Notes under the pieces: model-generated
Database searches by the model: none
What the model was told of the DNA's origin: nothing
Seen by the model: the letters and a program-made list of their open reading frames with translations, nothing else
Shown here: positions 34,475 to 43,000 of the stretch, in pieces
Layout of the letters: every line of letters starts with the position of its first letter
Position numbering within the stretch: the first letter of the stretch is position 1
Program-made: the position numbers and the translations under genes
IMG/VR virus record: IMGVR_UViG_3300005842_000021
Location: 1 to 43,429 of that record
Source of the DNA: a virus
Direction: 5' to 3' (one strand)
Length of the DNA stretch: 43,429 nt

Positions 34475-36505
34475 TTAAGGCGTCGCGGTGAAGGTCCACT
34501 GGTCTTCGGCGTTCGACTCGAAGTAGTAACCCGAGTTTGCAGTCGCGTCGATAGTCCATGGCGTACCAACCGGGACGGTGTACGGGCTACCACCGTTGGT
34601 GACCGTAGTCACGCCGTGCTTGTAAGTGACACCAGTAACAGTCGGAATGGTCAGCTCACCGGTCTCCGGGTCGAAGGTCGGCTTGGTCGGAGTGGCCAGA
34701 ACGTCAGTCGAAGCCACAGGAACAATAACGATAGCGGCCTTGTACTTCACGAGCGCGCCCGAGAGACGAGTCTCGTCCAGGTACTTGTACTGGTTGTAGT
34801 CAATGTCGAAGAAGTCGAAGAAGTTGACTTCCCCGCCACGGTCAGTACCAACGTTGTAGTCAGCCAGGTTCACCATGATACCCAGAAGAGTACCAGCGTT
34901 AACCAGCTCTTCCATGGCCTCAACCTCAACAATGTCGGCCACGTTAAGAGCAGAAACCAGCTCGGCCTTGTTCTGGTAGAGACGACGGCCGGTAGTGTCC
35001 TTGACCAACATCATTCGAGTTGCCACTGAGTTGGTGGTGTAGAGCGTTGGCGTACCAGTACCCCGGTAGAAACGCCGACCAAGCAGAAGCTCGTCAATGA
35101 GTTCAGCATAGCTGGAAGAAGCGTCAAGAAGATTGACCCGAAGAGTCGTCACATACATCTCGTGGTCGTGAAGAATCGAACGAATGCCAGACCCATCAAC
35201 CGAACCTGCCGGGTCCTTCACCTTGTCCGGGTCATCCGGGTCGCGACCGTCGCCAAAGAGGATAGCCCGAGCGATTTCCTCCTCCAACATCAGCCGCAGT
35301 TCACCCTTGATCCAGGCGACAGCATCGAAGTCAGTGATGTCCAGGACGTCATCGCGGTCAAGCTTCTGCTTCTTGTAGATGGTGGTGGGAGTGGTCTCTC
35401 GCTTGGTTACTCCGAAGAACTCTTCCTTCTTCAACGAACCCTTGATGTAACCCTTGGCGCGGGCAGCGTCCTGGGTGATGTCAGCAAAGATCGTCTTGAC
35501 TCGAGAGAACGGCGAGCGACGAACACCGTTGATGACGTTGGCCACCCACTCGGTGCGGCGCTTGATGAATTCAGGAGTATCGGTGAGAGTCCGGGCATTC
35601 GGGAAGAGGACGTCGATGTCCTCGATCCCGTGGGCGAGAGCGTACTGCTCAACAGCGTGCTTGAGTGAGCCACTCTTCACTGCGGCAGCGAAAATACCGC
35701 TCATCTCGTCGTGAGAAAGGGTGGTGGATACGACCCCACCCTGCGTTCCGCCGTTCTGCTCGAAGACGTTGCGCGTCACGGTGCCATTTCCTTCCTGGTG
35801 GGTGAGGTCTCCCTCAGTGGTTTGTTCCTCCGCAGGCTTCTCTGTTTCTTTGGAGGGCTCTTCAACTACTTCTTCCTCAGACTTCGTCTCTGAGTGAGCG
35901 GCTTCACCGGCCTGAGCTTGCTCAAGTGCGGCGCCGATCATGTAGTGAACGACAGTTTTCTGTTCATCAGAAAGGCTGTCATAAACTTCTTGGATTGTGG
36001 CGTGCTCTAGCTCTTGATCTTCAACCTGCTCAAACTCAAGCGGTAGACCAGTGTGGATGATTGCTTCGTCGGCCAGTTCCTCGAGGTCTCCGCCCTCGCC
36101 ATGCTGGACAGCAACGTAATCAATCTTTGCTCCTGGGTTTGCTCCCGCAAGAGTAAGACTGACCTCACGAATCATACCGTGCAGGACCTGCTTACTCTTA
36201 CCAATCAACTTCTCGACAAGCTGATTTGCCCAGATTGACAAAGAATCTAGATCCTTGTGCTGAACCAGAGCCTTGGCATTCAACCCCTGCTTCGTACTGT
36301 TGAAGTAACCGTAGCAGTAAACGCCTTCGTCACGAGCTTCAAGAACCGCGTGACCTAGAACATTCTCGGGACTGCTGTGACCATGCTGCCAAACCAGCGG
36401 AACTTGCACGCCATTCATGTGTTGGAAAGCCTGCGGCGAGATAGTTCTACCGTCGGAGCATACGAGACCAGTCTTGGTAGCCCATCCGCTGAAATCAGCT
36501 TCCAT
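34475..36505 (-). CDS. Prohead protease-major capsid protein fusion with C-terminal decoration domain
   Basis: 676 residues. The N-terminal 150 residues carry HK97-type prohead protease features: LVWQHGHSSPENVLG (His41 region) and HGMIREVSLTLAGANPGA (Ser116). A highly acidic Glu-rich linker (about 195-240) follows, then the capsid domain (about 245-600: FEQNGGTQGG, LFPNARTLTDTPEFIKRRTEW, TPTTIYKKQKLDRDDVLDITDFDAVAWIKGE, ARAILFGDGR). The last 70 residues (PTKPTFDPETGELTIPTVTGVTY... SGYYFESNAEDQW) are a separate beta domain shared with the major tail protein. The linker may act as scaffold and be cut off. ATG at 36505 with AGGAGGG. Confidence 0.88.
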   Translation of the reverse strand: MEADFSGWATKTGLVCSDGRTISPQAFQHMNGVQVPLVWQHGHSSPENVLGHAVLEARDEGVYCYGYFNSTKQGLNAKALVQHKDLDSLSIWANQLVEKLIGKSKQVLHGMIREVSLTLAGANPGAKIDYVAVQHGEGGDLEELADEAIIHTGLPLEFEQVEDQELEHATIQEVYDSLSDEQKTVVHYMIGAALEQAQAGEAAHSETKSEEEVVEEPSKETEKPAEEQTTEGDLTHQEGNGTVTRNVFEQNGGTQGGVVSTTLSHDEMSGIFAAAVKSGSLKHAVEQYALAHGIEDIDVLFPNARTLTDTPEFIKRRTEWVANVINGVRRSPFSRVKTIFADITQDAARAKGYIKGSLKKEEFFGVTKRETTPTTIYKKQKLDRDDVLDITDFDAVAWIKGELRLMLEEEIARAILFGDGRDPDDPDKVKDPAGSVDGSGIRSILHDHEMYVTTLRVNLLDASSSYAELIDELLLGRRFYRGTGTPTLYTTNSVATRMMLVKDTTGRRLYQNKAELVSALNVADIVEVEAMEELVNAGTLLGIMVNLADYNVGTDRGGEVNFFDFFDIDYNQYKYLDETRLSGALVKYKAAIVIVPVASTDVLATPTKPTFDPETGELTIPTVTGVTYKHGVTTVTNGGSPYTVPVGTPWTIDATANSGYYFESNAEDQWTFTATP

Positions 36506-36522
36506 TTTGACTGTCTCCCTCC

Positions 36523-37755
36523 TTAACTTGTTGGTTGTAGTTGAGTCGACTCCGACGGAGCTGGAGTTTCCGGCATATTACTGTTCCGAAGTTCATCAGC
36601 CTTAGGATCCTTCGAGGGAGGAATACCAAGGAATCCTCGGAACTCATTGCTAGTAACAATCTCGTTCCTAGTAAACTTGTCTGCGATTTCAGCCATGTCC
36701 TTAAGAGGAGCGAGCTTAAACGGGTTATGGAAGTACATGATTGACTGACGCTGAGAACGAGCTGTTCGAGACAGGAAGGATCGAATCATGGCTTCAACCA
36801 TGGCCGTTACCAGGGGTTCGATCGTGCGTTCACGATAATTTAGCATAGCCCCTTCATCGGCTGTGCCATTCATAACCTCTGGCGTTAAGCCAAGTTGCCC
36901 ATACAACATGTTAACCAGATACTCAACCTGTTTTAGTAGATTGTTCTCGGCAGGCCTGTTTAACTGAATTACCTTTTCAGTACCATCAACATAGGCAACG
37001 CCATACTTACTACCCCTGAGCTGAGCCTCCAAATCTTGTCTTCGTTGAGAAGCCGCCTCTCGACGAGCTTCCGATTTAACAACATATGGAAGCTGAATGA
37101 TGATATCTAGACGACCTGAACTAGATTGTTCATCAACAGTATCAAGAAGATTCAACTTTCGAATTAATCGCTGAAGAGTTGAGTTTGGTTCATTCATCAC
37201 TGCATAAAGTGGATTCTCAACTATCGCAACGAACTTCTTCTCAAGAGTAATCTCTTGTCGGCGGCCTAACGCTTCATTATAAAGACTTACTCGGATGTGT
37301 TGAGGCATCCAAGCCGTTATTTCACCAACACGAAGCGTCTTAATATCAAATCCGGCGGATTGAGCTGGATTAATCGTTGTATCTACCGGAACAATCGCGG
37401 CGCAACCTCGATCGAAGAGCGTCAGCATTACGTCTTGTCGAAACTGTCTAGCTGCTTGGTCCAGATTAGCTTCGACGGTTAGACAATTATTCAATCCGCT
37501 GTCGATGTCTTCGAGATATCTATTCGACTCGTCTAAACGAACGTGCCGAATATCAATCTTAGCCACATCAATGCTGATACGAGTAAATACGGATGAGATT
37601 ATGGATCGTTCGTTCGACCATTTAAGTCTGGACTTGTCAGGCCTAACGCCAAACGACATTCCCTCTCCGTAGGATACACCACGTTTGTTAGGATCATCAT
37701 CCTTAAACGCATTCCATGCGTGAAAAAACTGCTTGAGGCGGGCGATAATTGCCAT
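36523..37755 (-). CDS. Portal protein
   Basis: 410 residues. Residues 30-75 (RPDKSRLKWSNERSIISSVFTRISIDVAKIDIRHV), ENPLYAVMNEPNSTLQRL and the LYGQLGLTPEVMNGTADEGAMLNYRERTIEPLV block are standard for HK97-type portals, the twelve-subunit ring through which DNA enters. The C-terminal crown helix is followed by a Pro/Ser-rich tail. It lies directly before the protease-capsid fusion. ATG at 37755 with GGAGGTGAC. Confidence 0.9.
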   Translation of the reverse strand: MAIIARLKQFFHAWNAFKDDDPNKRGVSYGEGMSFGVRPDKSRLKWSNERSIISSVFTRISIDVAKIDIRHVRLDESNRYLEDIDSGLNNCLTVEANLDQAARQFRQDVMLTLFDRGCAAIVPVDTTINPAQSAGFDIKTLRVGEITAWMPQHIRVSLYNEALGRRQEITLEKKFVAIVENPLYAVMNEPNSTLQRLIRKLNLLDTVDEQSSSGRLDIIIQLPYVVKSEARREAASQRRQDLEAQLRGSKYGVAYVDGTEKVIQLNRPAENNLLKQVEYLVNMLYGQLGLTPEVMNGTADEGAMLNYRERTIEPLVTAMVEAMIRSFLSRTARSQRQSIMYFHNPFKLAPLKDMAEIADKFTRNEIVTSNEFRGFLGIPPSKDPKADELRNSNMPETPAPSESTQLQPTS

Positions 37756-37790
37756 GTGTCACCTCCTTCCTGATCCTAGTCGTAAGTGCA

Positions 37791-38150
37791 TCACGATGCC
37801 TTGCGGGCTTGATCAGTTTTAGCTGCGACATTCTTAACAAGACGATTATTCCTAGTAACAACGACAAGGCCGATAGGGCCTCCTAACATGGTTGCCGTTA
37901 CCTTTTCGCCTAGCGTCATTCTAGCCGCAGTTACTCTATCTTCGCTGGTATTCAACTTCTTAGTTGCGACCGACACCTGTTTCGGTGTCTTAGCCTTATG
38001 AAGCTGAACAACTCTAGCTTCTTGTCTCTTACGAGCAGAGTGAATCTCCGTGGCTGATGGATGGGATTTCCGAACGCCCCATCGCTGGCCTTTAACACCG
38101 TGATGAGCTAATTCCTCTAGGGAGGGCTTCTCATCACCATAAACCTTCAT
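37791..38150 (-). CDS. Small basic protein carrying the H-x-G...R-W-G tag
   Basis: 119 residues, strongly basic and helical after residue 30. Near the N-terminus stands LAHHGVKGQRWGVRKS (14-29), the same short motif found in the 2H phosphoesterase (40591-41466) and, in diverged form, at the start of the RNA-polymerase-like protein. The remainder (SARKRQEARVVQLHKAKTPKQVSVATKKLN) is a Lys/Arg-rich helix, with a hydrophobic helix near the end (GPIGLVVVTR). It lies between head-fibre-like and portal genes, so an internal head protein is likely. Confidence 0.75.
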   Translation of the reverse strand: MKVYGDEKPSLEELAHHGVKGQRWGVRKSHPSATEIHSARKRQEARVVQLHKAKTPKQVSVATKKLNTSEDRVTAARMTLGEKVTATMLGGPIGLVVVTRNNRLVKNVAAKTDQARKAS

Positions 38151-38173
38151 CGGTGCCTCCCGTAGGAATATGC

Positions 38174-38533
38174 TTACGGTTCCAGAGCCGCGATACGGCT
38201 CTCATGATCAGCAATCGTCACCTGTGCTGCTGCGAGATCTGTCTGAAGAGTATCGATATCGGATTGTGCAGTAGCGAGATCGGTTTCAAGAACCGCAATA
38301 CGAGCTTCAAGCTTTCCAACAGCTTCGTTGACCTTATCAGTCGCCCCGACATTTCCCGCGGCATGACCAGCATAACCTGTCATGGGTACTGTAGCACCAG
38401 TGCCAGTGAAAGCCGTTACACTCACTGGCGCGCCATCAGTTCCGAACAGAGCAACTTCCTTATAGTCATGATGACTACTGACTTCGGCCTGCGAAACGAC
38501 CATCAGTTGCTCGACGGGTCGATTCCTCGTCAT
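38174..38533 (-). CDS. Head fibre-like protein with coiled-coil C-terminus
   Basis: 119 residues. The first 70 are a small beta domain (VALFGTDGAPVSVTAFTGTGATVPM). Residues 75-117 are a coiled coil with regular heptads (AVGKLEARIAVLETDLATAQSDIDTLQTDLAAAQVTIADHESRIAALE), a typical trimerisation stalk. Such proteins decorate heads as fibres. ATG at 38533 overlaps the terminase stop as ATGA. Confidence 0.72.
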   Translation of the reverse strand: MTRNRPVEQLMVVSQAEVSSHHDYKEVALFGTDGAPVSVTAFTGTGATVPMTGYAGHAAGNVGATDKVNEAVGKLEARIAVLETDLATAQSDIDTLQTDLAAAQVTIADHESRIAALEP

Positions 38534-40275
38534 TCGAATGCCTCCTTGTTGACTTTATAAGCAACCCACGCGTCCATAAGAGCAGCGACGTTGTCGATCT
38601 TCTCTTCGTATCGACGTTTAAGCAATTTTCTATTTCCGTTAGTGTCTTCCACCGTTATAGCATTGCCCATGGCGAAAGACATTAACTCCTGATCAAAGAG
38701 GAGCATTCGCTGCTCACTCAGATTCTTTAGCTCTCCAAGGGGCACCGATTCCGTACGAGCACCTTGGATTACTTTCTCAATTCCAAACGGTCCATTCTCT
38801 AATTCCCACCTTGTAACGAACTCTTTGGCGTTATAGGGGTCAAACCCTAGTGTACGAACGTCGTAATTAGAAGCTTCAATAAAGGCATCCAGGTCGTCAT
38901 ATACCTCCATCATGTCGAGGATTGTTCCCTCTAGGACATGAAGACTGCCTTCCTTGATAAACTGTTCATACTTAGCTCGCATTGCGCCAGGTAGTTTTCG
39001 ATGGGTAAGAGAAGTAATGTAGCTTCTGGTTTTAACTCCGAAGCACCCATTAGACAAAGGAAAGAGAAAAGTAAAAGCGCAAAAGTCATCGCCTTGAGAG
39101 AGGTCGGCCCCGAGGGAACAAGGTAGCTTCCAGAATTCTCTTGGACGGTGGGGAAGTGTTTCGTCGTACGTGAAGTAGTAGGTGTAACCCTCCATTGGAA
39201 TACCAAACCTCTTAGCTAAAATGTCGTTCCTAGAAGCAGGAGCTTTCTCTGCTCGTTCGACATCAAGCTGATAGGTCTCGTAAGAAACGGTCAACCCAAG
39301 ATTGGGTTGAGCCTTTACCCACATGGCAGGATTGCCAACTTCTTCCAAATCATCAAGCTTATAATGCCAAATGGAAATGTGAGGAGCTTGGTACTCACCC
39401 TTTAGTATGCTAGCGAGTTCCATTTTGATTGTATCGCCAGAACCATTTCGAACAGTTCCTTCTGAACTAATAGCGACAATCAAATAGTCGTCAACCTTAG
39501 AAGCTCCTTGTTCGACGGCTCCAACAACATCTTCCCTTAGATCTCCAGAAAGCCATTCATCGATCGTAGCAACCTTAGGACGTAGACCTTGAAGCTTAGC
39601 GATTGACATGGGTCGTACCTCAAGGAGAGAACCAGTTAAAAAGTTCTCTATTCCTTTCTTGGTAGACACAAGTTTCTGTCTAAGTGCACGTGCCCCTGTG
39701 GTGTTCTGAAGACTACCTTCGGTTAGGAACTTGAACAGAGGTCCTCGACTACGCATGATGGCCGTTCGAAACGGCGACATGACCTCATCGGCCTGTTTCA
39801 TCGTTGGAGCTGTTGTGATCTGATGCGTTGTCGACGTATCTACATTCAGGAAGTAATTTTGTATGCATTGTGCATACATCGACTTAGCAGCGCCTCGGGC
39901 TACGATCAAATATTGCTTAGTTATGAGACGTTTTTTAATCGTCTTCTTAACGTAGTGTCCCCCATGATTATCTTTGGTTGGTTGATAAACACTTCTCTCG
40001 ATAAAGTAATACCAACCAAAAATTTGTTCGGCCCAAAGCTTGAAACTAGGAAGCAAATGTAAATCGCTACCATCAGTCAAAGTCAGTTCGTTTTCGCAAT
40101 AACGATTAAAGCCCTCGACTGCCTGATCATCATAGTAGATGTTAGGGTTGGCAATAAGAGCATCGATACGGTTCATCTCCTGGGCAATTTCTCGGTTTAC
40201 CGGGATCTCGCCTCTGAGCACCGCGTCACGAAACTGACCGTAGTAAATCGGGGTCGCCGTGTTCGATAGCCCCAT
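38530..40275 (-). CDS. Terminase large subunit
   Basis: 581 residues from the ATG at 40275 with GGAGGG. Motor domain: RGAAKSM at the Walker A position (about residues 134-140; deviant form usual in terminases), APTMKQADEV, and the Walker B-like VATIDEWLS near 236-244. Nuclease domain: LGADLSQGDDFCAF with metal-binding Asp residues and LGFDPYNAKEF. It cuts and pumps genome DNA. Interestingly it lies after endolysin and connector genes rather than next to the small subunit. Confidence 0.9.
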   Translation of the reverse strand: MGLSNTATPIYYGQFRDAVLRGEIPVNREIAQEMNRIDALIANPNIYYDDQAVEGFNRYCENELTLTDGSDLHLLPSFKLWAEQIFGWYYFIERSVYQPTKDNHGGHYVKKTIKKRLITKQYLIVARGAAKSMYAQCIQNYFLNVDTSTTHQITTAPTMKQADEVMSPFRTAIMRSRGPLFKFLTEGSLQNTTGARALRQKLVSTKKGIENFLTGSLLEVRPMSIAKLQGLRPKVATIDEWLSGDLREDVVGAVEQGASKVDDYLIVAISSEGTVRNGSGDTIKMELASILKGEYQAPHISIWHYKLDDLEEVGNPAMWVKAQPNLGLTVSYETYQLDVERAEKAPASRNDILAKRFGIPMEGYTYYFTYDETLPHRPREFWKLPCSLGADLSQGDDFCAFTFLFPLSNGCFGVKTRSYITSLTHRKLPGAMRAKYEQFIKEGSLHVLEGTILDMMEVYDDLDAFIEASNYDVRTLGFDPYNAKEFVTRWELENGPFGIEKVIQGARTESVPLGELKNLSEQRMLLFDQELMSFAMGNAITVEDTNGNRKLLKRRYEEKIDNVAALMDAWVAYKVNKEAFE

Positions 40276-40293
40276 TGCCAACCCTCCTTCTAG

Positions 40294-40578
40294 TTACGCG
40301 TAGAACCACTGCCAAGTCGGAGCGCCGCTGCCAACCCAGGCGATCGTGCTGCCGGCACGGACATAGAACATGCCGCTGGTACGAGCACCAACCGTCACAC
40401 CATCGACCTTGACCGCGGTAACAGTACCGCCAGTGATCTCGACAAACATGTTGTAGCCGGACTCGTTCTCGACTTCAACCGTCGTCGCTGCAACCGCAGG
40501 CTTGTCAGCCCAATCGCCCATAGGGATTTCCGAGTTCCGAGCATCCTGAGTTGCCTTGAGCTGCTGAACGTCGACCAT
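40294..40578 (-). CDS. Small capsid decoration-type protein
   Basis: 94 residues. The C-terminal half (NESGYNMFVEITGGTVTAVKVDGVTVG... SGMFYVRAGSTIAWVGSGAPTWQWFYA) is a small beta domain that in other phages ends capsid or decoration proteins. The N-terminal 28 residues are helical and polar (LKATQDARNSEIPMGDWADK). ATG at 40578 with GGAG. Placed just upstream of the large terminase, in the head module. Confidence 0.7.
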   Translation of the reverse strand: MVDVQQLKATQDARNSEIPMGDWADKPAVAATTVEVENESGYNMFVEITGGTVTAVKVDGVTVGARTSGMFYVRAGSTIAWVGSGAPTWQWFYA

Positions 40579-40590
40579 CTTCTTCTCCTT

Positions 40591-41466
40591 CTACTTCTTG
40601 AGCACGAGACCGACAAGCTTAGTTGCTTGGTCAGCCGCAAGCTTTGTCGCTTGCTGTTTTCCAACATTGACAAGTACGTCACCAGTAAACTTCCCGCCCG
40701 CGCGCAGGAGTCTAATTCCTCTCGGAGTTGGCGCGACACTTGCGTATTGCTTTTCCAGATTCATTCTGGTGATAAGAGCTTGAAGCTCATTGTTGGTAAG
40801 CGCTTTGCTGCCATGCTTCCTAGCTTTCTTCGCAGAAGCCTTAGCTGTGGCATGATCTTGAGACTCGTTAGGAGAGCCTCCACCTTCCGTTGAAGACTTG
40901 CGAACACCCCAGCGCATTCCTTTAACACCGAAATGCTGAAGAAATTCCTCACCGAGGCCGGCCATACTGATATCATCCATTTCGTCCTTCAATAAGAACG
41001 TAGGTCCCTCGTAATTCCCAGTCCAAAGAGCGACGCGATCAAACACAACCCAAGTAATACCCGGGTAATCACGATTATCAGGCTTGGCTGGAGAGTTAGG
41101 ATAGCCTAAAGTCAGATGAGGAATATACTCTTCGTACTGAGGAGTGGAGTTGTAGGCGTCCTTGATGTGCGGTTCGCCTAGCAAATAAGTGCTCAGATCT
41201 TCGAGCGTCCGATAACAATAGTTATGATCGAAGAATAGAACATCAGCTTCGTTAGGTCCTAAAGTCCCACGTCGATCAACGCTAAGACCGAATCGATTTA
41301 GAGATGTAGCTGCAACGTGCTCAAGATACTCAGCCATTGCAACGACGTTCTTGTCTGGAGTCATCTCACCGAGATTACACAACGTCAGATGAGGAACTTT
41401 CTCGCTAGAAATCTTCCAGACATAATCGTCTTCTCTAGGAATTGCTACAATTACAAGTTGGCTCAT
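40591..41466 (-). CDS. 2H phosphoesterase fused to a tagged internal-head-type domain
   Basis: 291 residues from the ATG at 41466. Residues 1-155 have the two H-x-T motifs of 2H phosphoesterases, PHLTLCNLG (25-33) and PHLTLGYPN (116-124), spaced about 90 residues apart. Members cleave 2',3'- or 3',5'-cyclic phosphates or 2'-5' bonds; phage Acb1, which destroys CBASS signals, belongs to this fold. Residues 175-190 hold FLQHFGVKGMRWGVRK, the tag seen also in the 119-residue protein. The C-terminal 100 residues are basic and helical with an Ala-rich end. The position between connector and terminase indicates a virion context. Substrate unknown. Confidence 0.78.
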   Translation of the reverse strand: MSQLVIVAIPREDDYVWKISSEKVPHLTLCNLGEMTPDKNVVAMAEYLEHVAATSLNRFGLSVDRRGTLGPNEADVLFFDHNYCYRTLEDLSTYLLGEPHIKDAYNSTPQYEEYIPHLTLGYPNSPAKPDNRDYPGITWVVFDRVALWTGNYEGPTFLLKDEMDDISMAGLGEEFLQHFGVKGMRWGVRKSSTEGGGSPNESQDHATAKASAKKARKHGSKALTNNELQALITRMNLEKQYASVAPTPRGIRLLRAGGKFTGDVLVNVGKQQATKLAADQATKLVGLVLKK

Positions 41467-41480
41467 ACCTCCTCCCTCCT

Positions 41481-41840
41481 CTATACTACTGGAGCGACCC
41501 AAGCAGTCATCTCACGGACGGTATTCAAACGCCATTCAAGCTCTTTGATCTGATGATTGACTGCCTCGAGGTGATGAGCAGTTTGCGGAGGGTCAAATAA
41601 CAACTTCACTTGAAGGGTGACATAGGTCTTAACTGAGTTCAGCTTCAGGTCGGTTCCAAGGAAGTCATCCCACGTCGCCGTATCGTCTTCGATGGCAAAA
41701 CCACCCTCAGGACCGATGCCCAGCTGATCGAGCGTCGAGAATACACCGTTAATGTACATGAGAATATCGGCATCGAAGGCTGTGTAGCTTTCGTCGAGAC
41801 CAAGATTCTTCTTAGTGCTTGTGAGAATGCTTTCTGCCAT
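41481..41840 (-). CDS. Head-tail connector (gp6-like adaptor)
   Basis: 119 residues from the ATG at 41840; a GTG at 41849 is too close to the ribosome site GGGAGG. AESILTSTKKNLGLDESYTAFDADILMYINGVFSTLDQLGIGP followed by ATWDDFL and KLLFDPP is the standard pattern of gp6-like connector proteins, which sit under the portal. In most phages the gene follows the capsid; here it precedes the terminase. C-terminus helical (NHQIKELEWRLNTVREM). Confidence 0.78.
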   Translation of the reverse strand: MAESILTSTKKNLGLDESYTAFDADILMYINGVFSTLDQLGIGPEGGFAIEDDTATWDDFLGTDLKLNSVKTYVTLQVKLLFDPPQTAHHLEAVNHQIKELEWRLNTVREMTAWVAPVV

Positions 41841-41860
41841 GTGGGACACCTCCCTCGTGC

Positions 41861-42580
41861 TTAGTGTTGGTAACCGTACTCTCTGAGTTTAGTAAGAGTC
41901 TTCCGACCTACGATGCCATCAGTAACAAGCCCAGTGCGATGTTGAAATTCCTTAACCCAGGCTTCGGTCTGTGGGCCGAAATTACCATCCACAACCAGAA
42001 GCACTTCTCGACGAACCGAAACTGAGTGGCGGTATGCTTGGAAGTTGTTACGAAGGAACTGCTGAAGATTGTTAACCGCCGGGCCAATTGAGCCCCGCTT
42101 CAATTCAACAAATACGGGAGGGGGAGTTGACGGGGTAGGACCCGATCCGGTAGCTACGTAGACTACTGGCCAACCTGAAGAGTCTTCGTCATTGGGAGCG
42201 TAACCGTCGACATGCACATGATCGGTGTGGGGGTTACTGCCGGTATATGATTCCTGTACCCAATTACCCTTACGGCGCCAGATGTGATGATTCCAGATAA
42301 CGTAGTAAAGACGGTCTCGAGTTGCAGGATCGGAAACCATCTTAGCAACTAGATGATCCGCTTCGTCATGAGTAAATGTTCCCGACAACATAGCGTCAAT
42401 AGCGCGATGCTCAGGGACGGTGTCCGCATCCGTCTGATCGGTTCGTACACCAGCCGTGTCATCTTCGTTGTGGTCAGAAGTTTCCAAACGATGAGAAGCA
42501 TCGCCGATGCCGTAAATGATAATTCCGGGATAACGGTTCTTAAGATCGTTGGTCAAAGCCTGCATGTTTGCTGAACGCAT
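41861..42580 (-). CDS. Endolysin: M15-like peptidase with C-terminal peptidoglycan-binding domain
   Basis: 239 residues. The N-terminal domain carries zinc-ligand-like TSDHNEDDT (about 34-42), EHRAIDAM (57-64) and NPHTDHVHVDGY (about 115-126), as in small D-Ala-D-Ala/L-Ala-D-Glu peptidases. A Pro/Thr linker (about 145-157) follows. Residues 160-235 form a PG_binding_1 domain (RGSIGPAVNNLQQFLRNNF... DGNFGPQTEAWVKEFQHRTGLVTDGIVG). It cuts host cell-wall peptides when the holin opens the membrane. The gene sits near the right edge, far from the holin at 21276. ATG at 42580 with AAGGAGATA. Confidence 0.85.
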   Translation of the reverse strand: MRSANMQALTNDLKNRYPGIIIYGIGDASHRLETSDHNEDDTAGVRTDQTDADTVPEHRAIDAMLSGTFTHDEADHLVAKMVSDPATRDRLYYVIWNHHIWRRKGNWVQESYTGSNPHTDHVHVDGYAPNDEDSSGWPVVYVATGSGPTPSTPPPVFVELKRGSIGPAVNNLQQFLRNNFQAYRHSVSVRREVLLVVDGNFGPQTEAWVKEFQHRTGLVTDGIVGRKTLTKLREYGYQH

Positions 42581-42589
42581 GATATCTCC

Positions 42590-43000
42590 TTACCAGAGTT
42601 TTGTATCGCCAGGTTTTCGTTCTACCACTGGCCGAGGTAACAGATTATCATCACCGTAGTGAATCGCATTGTGAGTGAGATGAGTTGTTGTGATCAGATA
42701 CTCCGGGTCGATGATAGACTCGGCTCCCTCTCTAAGATCTTCTATCGTCAGTGGATTCAAATGATGAATATACAGACGACCATAGATCTCATGACCATCA
42801 ACTCCCAAATCACAGCCATTGTCTCGAGCAATGACATGATGTCTAACTTGGCGCCACTGTGTTGAGGTGTAAAACTGCTGATTCATCCATCGATCGTAAC
42901 CGAAGGTAGCTACCCCGACACTACTCTGCAATTTTAGATACTCGTAACGCTCTCTGAAGCCCTCAATCTCTTTAAGCTTCGAGTAGGATCTAGTCGTCAT
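42590..43000 (-). CDS. HNH endonuclease next to the small terminase
   Basis: 136 residues from the ATG at 43000 with GAGG upstream; a longer frame to 43078 overlaps the terminase gene. The C-terminal HNH core is visible: YTSTQWRQVRHHVIARDNGCDLG, IHHLNPL and ITTTHLTHNAIHYG. HNH proteins beside the small terminase assist cleavage of concatemers in many cos-type phages. Only one Cys of the usual zinc-binding pairs is present. The first 45 residues are a helical linker (LKEIEGFRERYEYLKLQ). Confidence 0.85.
   Translation of the reverse strand: MTTRSYSKLKEIEGFRERYEYLKLQSSVGVATFGYDRWMNQQFYTSTQWRQVRHHVIARDNGCDLGVDGHEIYGRLYIHHLNPLTIEDLREGAESIIDPEYLITTTHLTHNAIHYGDDNLLPRPVVERKPGDTKLW

Noticed and set aside
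34421-35668. Plus-strand frames opposite the capsid fusion
   Set aside because: Mirror of strongly biased capsid codons, with no start signals or recognisable domains.
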